A stretch of 64,000 nt of DNA from positions 2,108,001-2,172,000 of the forward strand of contig NZ_CP175563.1 in the NCBI RefSeq assembly GCF_046097065.1, written 5' to 3'. This document shows, one piece after another, positions 58,845-64,000 of this stretch. Source of the stretch: Syntrophus buswellii. Its GTDB lineage: Bacteria > Desulfobacterota > Syntrophia > Syntrophales > Syntrophaceae. Below the pieces are notes generated by a model. It saw only the letters and a list, made by a program, of their open reading frames with translations, searched no databases and had not been told where the DNA came from. Each line of letters opens with the position of its first letter. Positions within the stretch are counted from its first letter, which is position 1. The translations under genes and the position numbers were made by a program.

Positions 58845-60095
58845 TTATCTCTCTTGGAAATATTCCGGATTCAGGGTCATGTTGAACGAGTCGTCGATCA
58901 TCTGCACGGTGACCCGCTCTCCGGAAGAAATGTTCCGCACGCCTTTCGGAAGGATCGCCAAGCCGTTGGCCCGCACCATGGATTTAAGGATGCCGGAGCT
59001 CTGCTCTCCCGTGAGGACCGCCACATAACCGCCGTCCTTGCGCTCCACATGAACGCGCACAAAATAAGTCAGCTCCGGCTGCTTGTCCAATCCTTCCTTC
59101 AGAACCGCCTGTACGGTTCTTCGAAAGAGGAATCGGTGCCCCATCATCTTCAGGAGAACGGGACGGACAAACTGTTCAAATGAGACCATTGTAGACACTG
59201 GGTTTCCCGGAAGGCCGAAAATCGGCTTTCCACTGATCCTGCCGTACACCAGGGGCTTCCCAGGCTTCATCGCCACCCGCCAGAACTCAATGTCTGTACC
59301 CACTTCCGTCATGATATCCTTGACCATGTCGTAATCACCTACGGACACCCCTCCGGAAGAAAGGATCACGTCGGCCCTGAGGGCCGGCCGAAACTTGGCC
59401 AGCAGATCTTCCCGGTTATCCCGGGCGATGCCCATCAAGAGGGGAACGGCTCCGCACTGCAGAATCTGGGCCGTCAGGGAGTAGGCGTTGCTGTTGACGA
59501 TCTTCCACGATGAAACCGGGTCGTCGATGTCCGCCAGTTCGTCGCCTGTGGCGATGACCGCCACCACGGGGCGCTGATACACGGAGACAAAGGACTTCCC
59601 CAATGCCGCCATCATCCCCACTTCCGCAGGGCGCACGACGGTTCCGGCAGGGATGACTTCTTCTCCTTCACGGACGTCCTCGCCGGCGAACCGGATGTTT
59701 TCCGCTTTTTTCGCGGCAACGGTCAACTCTACCCTTTGTCCGGTCTGCCGGGTGTCCTCCACCTTGACCACGGCATCAGCGCCTTCCGGAATGGGCGCAC
59801 CCGTCATGATCCTTGCCGCCTGGCCGATCCCGATGGCCCGTTTGGGAATGGACCCGGCGGGAATGTCTTCGATCACGTCCAGAATGATTGGATTGGAAGG
59901 AGAAGCCTCTTGCGTATCCACCTCGCGTACGGCGTAACCGTCCATGGAGGAATTGTCCCGTGGCGGAATAATCCGCCCACCATAAACGGACTCTCCGAGG
60001 ACACGCCCCAGGCTTTCAAGGACAGCGACTTTTTCCGCACCCAGAGGAAACGTCTCTTTTAAGATGATATTCAGGGCATCTTCAACTTGAATCAT
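58845..60095 (-). CDS. moeA: molybdopterin molybdenumtransferase MoeA
   Basis: ATG 60095 (MIQVEDALNIILKETFPLGA) follows AAGGTG. The 416-residue protein inserts molybdenum or tungsten into adenylylated molybdopterin. Family motifs: PPRDNSSMDGYAVREVD, IMTGAPIPEGADAVVKVED, ATGDEL and VILSSGGVSVGDYDMVKDIM, then RVAMKPGKPLVYGRISGKPI and FGLPGNPVSTMVSFEQFV. A C-terminal MoeA domain IV is present (SGILKSMVRANGLAILPKGV). It is 82 bp upstream of tRNA-Sec on the same strand; formate dehydrogenases need both products, which fits the pairing, though none is encoded here. Confidence 0.96.
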   Translation of the reverse strand: MIQVEDALNIILKETFPLGAEKVAVLESLGRVLGESVYGGRIIPPRDNSSMDGYAVREVDTQEASPSNPIILDVIEDIPAGSIPKRAIGIGQAARIMTGAPIPEGADAVVKVEDTRQTGQRVELTVAAKKAENIRFAGEDVREGEEVIPAGTVVRPAEVGMMAALGKSFVSVYQRPVVAVIATGDELADIDDPVSSWKIVNSNAYSLTAQILQCGAVPLLMGIARDNREDLLAKFRPALRADVILSSGGVSVGDYDMVKDIMTEVGTDIEFWRVAMKPGKPLVYGRISGKPIFGLPGNPVSTMVSFEQFVRPVLLKMMGHRFLFRRTVQAVLKEGLDKQPELTYFVRVHVERKDGGYVAVLTGEQSSGILKSMVRANGLAILPKGVRNISSGERVTVQMIDDSFNMTLNPEYFQER

Positions 60096-60313
60096 GGCGC
60101 ACCTTTTTTTCAACCGATTTTCCCACTCCCCGTAGAAACCCATGGAAAACGCCGTCCAGTTCGCAGGCTCTGGAACTGTCCGGAAAGCTATCCCAATTCC
60201 CCCGTTCTGTCAACAACCACAATCCTCTGTTTTTTCATCTTGTAATGTGTGTTTTTATATTATATTTCCCTTAACAGGAGTTTCATCCTATCAAGGAATC
60301 GAGGACTCGACTT

Positions 60314-61225
60314 ATGAACAGATCAGACCTGCAGTCGGAAATCCGCGATCTGCTTCGCGAACGGAACGGCATTCTACTGGCCCATTATTACCAGAGGGAA
60401 GAGGTTCAGGAAATTGCCGACTTTCTTGGGGATTCTCTGGCCTTGAGCATCGAGGCCGCCCAGACGGAGGCAGAGGTCATTGTTTTCGCCGGGGTTCATT
60501 TCATGGCGGAAAGCGCATCCATTCTGTGCCCGGACAAGACCGTCCTCCTGCCCCACCTGGATGCGGGCTGCCCCCTGGCCGACAAGATCACGCCCGGCGC
60601 ACTGGAAAAGGCCCGACAGCGGTATCCGGACGCAGCCGTGGTCACCTACATCAATTCCTCGGCGGAGATCAAGGCGCACTCGGACATCTGCTGTACCTCG
60701 TCCAACGCCGTCAAGGTGGTAAAGAGCCTTCAGGATTCGCGGCAGATCCTCATGATCCCCGACGGCAATCTGGCCCGCTACGTGGCAAGGTTTACGGACA
60801 AAGAAATCATTCCCTGGGACGGCTATTGCCCCTTTCACCATTTTGTTCAACCGGAGGAGATCGCCCGCGCCAAGGCGGAACATCCCGACGCGCTCTTCAT
60901 CGCCCATCCGGAATGCAACGCCGCCGTCGTGGAAATGGCCGACTTTGTGGGCAGCACGTCAGCCATGATCGAGTTCTGCCGGACAACGGAGGCCAAGGAA
61001 ATCATCGTCGGCACGGAGATCGGGATCATGACCCCGCTCAAGAAGCAGAACCCGGAAAAGATCTTTATTTCCCCCTCCGAACATCTTGTCTGCCAGACCA
61101 TGAAGATGATCACGCTGGAAAACATCCTGGAATCCCTGAAAACGATGAAGCCGGTCGTGAAGGTTCCCGAGGCGATCCGCATTCCGGCAAAGAGGGCCCT
61201 GGACCGGATGCTGGCCATCCGCTGA
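60314..61225 (+). CDS. nadA: quinolinate synthase
   Basis: A 303-residue NadA, which condenses iminoaspartate with dihydroxyacetone phosphate in NAD synthesis. Motifs: NGILLAHYYQREEVQEIADF, VIVFAGVHFMAESASIL, TYINSSAEIKAHSDICCTSS, ARYVARFTDKEIIPWDGYCP, HPECNAAVVEMADFVGSTSA and a final SPSEHLVCQTMKMITLENI. The three 4Fe-4S cluster cysteines are in DICCTSS, HPEC and HLVCQT. Length fits the short NadA type. It is divergent from moeA, and mfd follows on the same strand. Confidence 0.96.
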   Translation: MNRSDLQSEIRDLLRERNGILLAHYYQREEVQEIADFLGDSLALSIEAAQTEAEVIVFAGVHFMAESASILCPDKTVLLPHLDAGCPLADKITPGALEKARQRYPDAAVVTYINSSAEIKAHSDICCTSSNAVKVVKSLQDSRQILMIPDGNLARYVARFTDKEIIPWDGYCPFHHFVQPEEIARAKAEHPDALFIAHPECNAAVVEMADFVGSTSAMIEFCRTTEAKEIIVGTEIGIMTPLKKQNPEKIFISPSEHLVCQTMKMITLENILESLKTMKPVVKVPEAIRIPAKRALDRMLAIR

Positions 61226-61339
61226 AGAAGGAGTCCCCTGATTCAAACGGCTGCCGCCTTTCTGATCACGACAAAAAGGCCTGCTTGAAGAACGCTTGAT
61301 GACCGGAATTCCGCCCTGGCCGATTCCGGCCGGAATTTT

Positions 61340-64000
61340 GTGACATTGAGAAAAATACTTTCCACATCCAAAGGCCCTTCCGCTCCGGTTCTCCGGATGC
61401 TTTATGAAAAGATAGACCACGGCGCTGAGCAGTTATCCGTGAACCGGTTGCACGGTTCGGCCAACGCCTTCCTCATCGCGGCCCTGTCGCGGAAGCTCGG
61501 CAGGCCCATGGTCGTCCTGAGCCCGACGGAGAAAGAGGCACGGCAGACCTTTTCGGATCTTTCCCTCTTTCTCGGCGGGGACAAGGTTTTCCTGTACCCT
61601 CCCTGGGACATCCAGAGCATCGACATGTTCGCCCTGCAGCGCGAGGTCGAACTGGTCCGAATGGAGGTTCTGGCCCGCCTGCTGGCGGATGAACCAGCCA
61701 TCATCGTCGCCCCCCTGAAGGCCCTCATGCAGAAAGTTGTTCCCCGGAGCCTTCTTGACGCATACCTGGAGATTGTCACGCCGGGAAGCGAGATCCCGCG
61801 GGAGGATCTTGTCGCCAAACTGATCGCCGGCGGATATCAGCGAACAACCCTCGTGGAAGAAAAGGGGGAATTCAGTCTGCGGGGGCATGTGCTGGACCTC
61901 TTCCCGCCCATGGAGGACCAGCCGCTCCGCCTGGAATTCGATGGGGACGACCTCGAATCTCTCCGGGCCTTTGACCCCGCCTCTCAGCGCTCCACCGGCC
62001 GTCGGGATGCCTTCGTGCTGTGCCCGGCAAGAGAGGTGATTCTTTCTGAAGACTGCCGCCAGCAGGCGCTGCGCAACATCCACAGCAGGGCGAAAGCCCT
62101 GGAGCTGCCACGGACCGTGCGGGAGCACCTATCGGAAATGATCGACGCGGGCCTGTCCACATCGCTGAACCCTCTATTTCTGCCCCTGTTCTATGAATCC
62201 CTGGAGCCGGACTCCGGTGCGCCGGAACGGGGCATCTCACCGAAGACCAGCCCGCTGGGGAGCTTTTTCGATTACCTTCCCGGGAAATGCCTCATCGTGA
62301 TGGACGACGCCCTGGCCATTGAAAATGCCGGCCAGAGCATTGAGAACGAGATTGACCGCTGCCTGCTGAAGGCGAGACGGGAAGAAAAATTCTACCTGGA
62401 ACGGGAAGCCTCCTATGTCAGCAAGTCCTCCTTCCTGAAAGACCTGCGTCGTTTTCAACGGATGATCCTGGAGGGGCTTGCTCTTGACCGCCTGCCGGAA
62501 TCCCACCCCGGAGCCGGCGCGGATTCCACCCCGTCAAGGGCGGAATCCCTTTACCTTCCCCTGGACACGGACCCGGGACTGGGCGATCTCCATCGGGGGC
62601 CCGGCAGCGAGGACACCCTCCTTTCACCGCTCATCGAGCGGATCCGGCCGTGGCTGCAGTCGGGCATGCTGGTGACGATTTTCTGTTCGGGCAAGGGAAA
62701 CCTTCAGCGGATGCACCACCTCCTGGAAGACTACGAGCTGACCGTCCGGATGCCTGAAGGCTTGCTGATCGACGAGGCCCTGCTTGGTTCCGGACCCGGT
62801 GCACTGAGCCTGAGGGAGGGCAGGCTGAGCCGGAGCTTTCTCTTTTCCGACCTGAACCTGGCCGCCATCAGCGAAGAGGAGCTTTTCGGGAAGAAAATAG
62901 CGGGCAAGCGCGTCCGCTCCGCCCGGGAGGGATACTTTCTCCGCTCTTTCGGAGATCTGAAGGAAGGGGATTACGTCGTCCACAAGGACCACGGCATCGG
63001 CCTCTACCAGGGGATGCAGAAGCTGAACGTCGGCGGCATTGAAAACGACTTCCTCCTGCTCGGATATCAGAGCGGCGACAAGCTCTATCTTCCCGTGGAC
63101 CGCCTTGATCAGATTTCCCGATATATCGGCCCCGACAATTACATCCCCAAAGTCGACAGACTGGGCGGGACATCCTGGGACGCCGTGCGGGAGCGGGTCA
63201 AGAAATCCATCCGGGAAGTCGCCGAAGAGCTAGTGGCCATTTACGCCGCCAGGGAGATCATGGAGCGGCGGGCCTTCGCTCCCCCGGATGCCGTGTATGA
63301 AGAATTCTGCGCCGCCTTTTCCTACGACGAAACCCCCGATCAGGCCCGGGCCATCGAAGACATCCACAACGACATGAACAGCGCGAAGCCCATGGACCGG
63401 CTGATCTGCGGCGATGCGGGATTCGGCAAGACGGAAGTGGCCATGCGGGCGGCTTTCCGTACGGTCATGGACGGCAGGCAGGTCGCCGTGCTTGTCCCGA
63501 CGACCATCCTGGCGGAGCAGCATTTTTCCACCTTCGTCAGCCGCATGAAGGACTACCCCATCCGCATCGAGGCCCTCAACCGCTTCCGGAACAGGGTGGA
63601 GCAGTCGGCGGTCCTGGATGGACTCCGCAGGGGCCAGGTGGACATCGTGATCGGCACGCACCGGCTGCTCTCGAAGGATGTGACCTTCAAGAACCTGGGG
63701 CTCGTGGTGATCGATGAAGAGCAGCGCTTCGGCGTCTCCCACAAGGAAAAGTTGAAGAAGCTCAGGACGCTGGTCGATGTCCTCACCCTGTCGGCCACGC
63801 CGATTCCACGCACCCTGCATCTCTCCCTGGTGGGAATCCGCGATCTGTCCATCATCAACACGCCGCCCGAGGACCGCCAGACCATCAGGACCTATGTCCT
63901 GGAGTTCAACGAAGAAATCATCCGGGACGCCATTCGGAATGAGCTGGCCCGCCAGGGGCAGGTCTTCTTCCTTCACGACCGGGTCAAATCGATCTACACC
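61340..64000 (+). CDS. mfd: transcription-repair coupling factor Mfd, 3' end outside window
   Basis: The frame is open from GTG 61340 (MTLRKILSTSKGP-like) to the window end; TTG 61346 and ATG 61397 are other possible starts and none has a strong binding site. The UvrB-like N-terminal module reads LHGSANAFLIAALSRKLGRP, YPPWDIQSIDMFALQREVEL and LRGHVLDLFPPMEDQPLRLE. The RNA polymerase-interacting domain starts near LKEGDYVVHKDHGIGLYQGM. The translocase has Walker A ICGDAGFGKTEVAMRAAFRT and the DEEQRFGVSHKEKLK box. Mfd removes stalled RNA polymerase and recruits UvrA. About 890 of an expected 1150 residues are in view. Confidence 0.95.
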   Translation, partial: MTLRKILSTSKGPSAPVLRMLYEKIDHGAEQLSVNRLHGSANAFLIAALSRKLGRPMVVLSPTEKEARQTFSDLSLFLGGDKVFLYPPWDIQSIDMFALQREVELVRMEVLARLLADEPAIIVAPLKALMQKVVPRSLLDAYLEIVTPGSEIPREDLVAKLIAGGYQRTTLVEEKGEFSLRGHVLDLFPPMEDQPLRLEFDGDDLESLRAFDPASQRSTGRRDAFVLCPAREVILSEDCRQQALRNIHSRAKALELPRTVREHLSEMIDAGLSTSLNPLFLPLFYESLEPDSGAPERGISPKTSPLGSFFDYLPGKCLIVMDDALAIENAGQSIENEIDRCLLKARREEKFYLEREASYVSKSSFLKDLRRFQRMILEGLALDRLPESHPGAGADSTPSRAESLYLPLDTDPGLGDLHRGPGSEDTLLSPLIERIRPWLQSGMLVTIFCSGKGNLQRMHHLLEDYELTVRMPEGLLIDEALLGSGPGALSLREGRLSRSFLFSDLNLAAISEEELFGKKIAGKRVRSAREGYFLRSFGDLKEGDYVVHKDHGIGLYQGMQKLNVGGIENDFLLLGYQSGDKLYLPVDRLDQISRYIGPDNYIPKVDRLGGTSWDAVRERVKKSIREVAEELVAIYAAREIMERRAFAPPDAVYEEFCAAFSYDETPDQARAIEDIHNDMNSAKPMDRLICGDAGFGKTEVAMRAAFRTVMDGRQVAVLVPTTILAEQHFSTFVSRMKDYPIRIEALNRFRNRVEQSAVLDGLRRGQVDIVIGTHRLLSKDVTFKNLGLVVIDEEQRFGVSHKEKLKKLRTLVDVLTLSATPIPRTLHLSLVGIRDLSIINTPPEDRQTIRTYVLEFNEEIIRDAIRNELARQGQVFFLHDRVKSIYT

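Noticed and set aside
60142..61299. 385-codon plus-strand frame overlapping nadA
   Set aside because: Low-complexity Arg/Gly-rich product in another frame of nadA, whose motifs are complete.
61433..62128. Minus-strand frames over 61400-63980
   Set aside because: They are shadows of mfd, which is open on the plus strand to the window end.
1..64000. CRISPR array, rRNA genes, or other tRNA genes
   Set aside because: No regularly spaced short repeats with spacers and no rRNA or further tRNA pattern were found by reading; only tRNA-Sec could be supported.

Overview
The window looks like the chromosome of a flagellated, anaerobic Desulfobacterota (deltaproteobacterial) bacterium, perhaps a Syntrophus/Smithella-like lineage. 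This rests on a sigma54-linked flagellar cluster, a periplasmic multihaem cytochrome, rubredoxin, a PEP-CTERM protein and a complete-looking selenocysteine toolkit (tRNA-Sec and a UGA-containing selD). The species assignment is inference; no rRNA is present.

Layout. 1-7370 is accessory DNA. A TPR gene runs in from the left edge, followed by a chromosomal integron: intI on the + strand (6007-7368), attI on its left, and at least four minus-strand cassettes separated by attC sites at 4826-5017, 4146-4274, 3050-3107 and 1180-1434. The start of each cassette is complementary to the first core site of its own attC, the expected mark of site-specific cassette insertion. Cassette contents are a GIY-YIG protein, a membrane protein, a secreted protein with a small membrane protein, and a decayed IS91-like element. 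7530-12393 holds envelope proteins (Cys-rich lipoprotein, CNNM/CorC-like, DUF502, Tim44-like). 12736-17838 is a tightly packed + strand run: pirin, SLOG/molybdenum-carrier-like protein, D-2-hydroxyacid dehydrogenase, S66 peptidase, SpmA, SpmB and a class II amidotransferase.

18173-26529 is the selenium region. A multihaem cytochrome has its reading frame interrupted by one in-frame UGA (codon 57), followed by a SECIS-like hairpin; a periplasmic rhodanese follows. After YhbY, a PHP phosphoesterase, rubredoxin and threonine synthase comes a divergent LysR regulator and selD pair. SelD also carries an in-frame UGA (codon 18) plus hairpin. tRNA-Sec lies at 58665-58762 and moeA is next to it. I read the two UGA genes as selenoproteins that a standard gene caller would truncate.

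26669-31674 holds a PEP-CTERM protein, FmdB, an HExxH protein, Ddl and an unusually long alanine racemase (656 aa, with an extra C-terminal region of about 280 residues). 31985-44252 is a flagellar cluster on the minus strand: a SPOR-TPR protein, a histidine kinase, an NtrC-type activator, then flgB-flgC-fliE-fliF-fliG-fliH-fliI-fliJ and a MotE-like gene behind a clear sigma54 promoter. 44850-50251 is a YbhGFSR-like ABC exporter with two separate ATPase genes. 50586-53399 is a PocR-PAS-LuxR regulator.

53442-58490 is a second accessory patch ending at the 3' end of tRNA-Sec: hipBA with promoter and paired operators, fused IS fragments, a HigBA-like pair, a truncated HsdR, parDE and relaxase remnants. 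58845-64000 returns to core genes: moeA, nadA and the first part of mfd.
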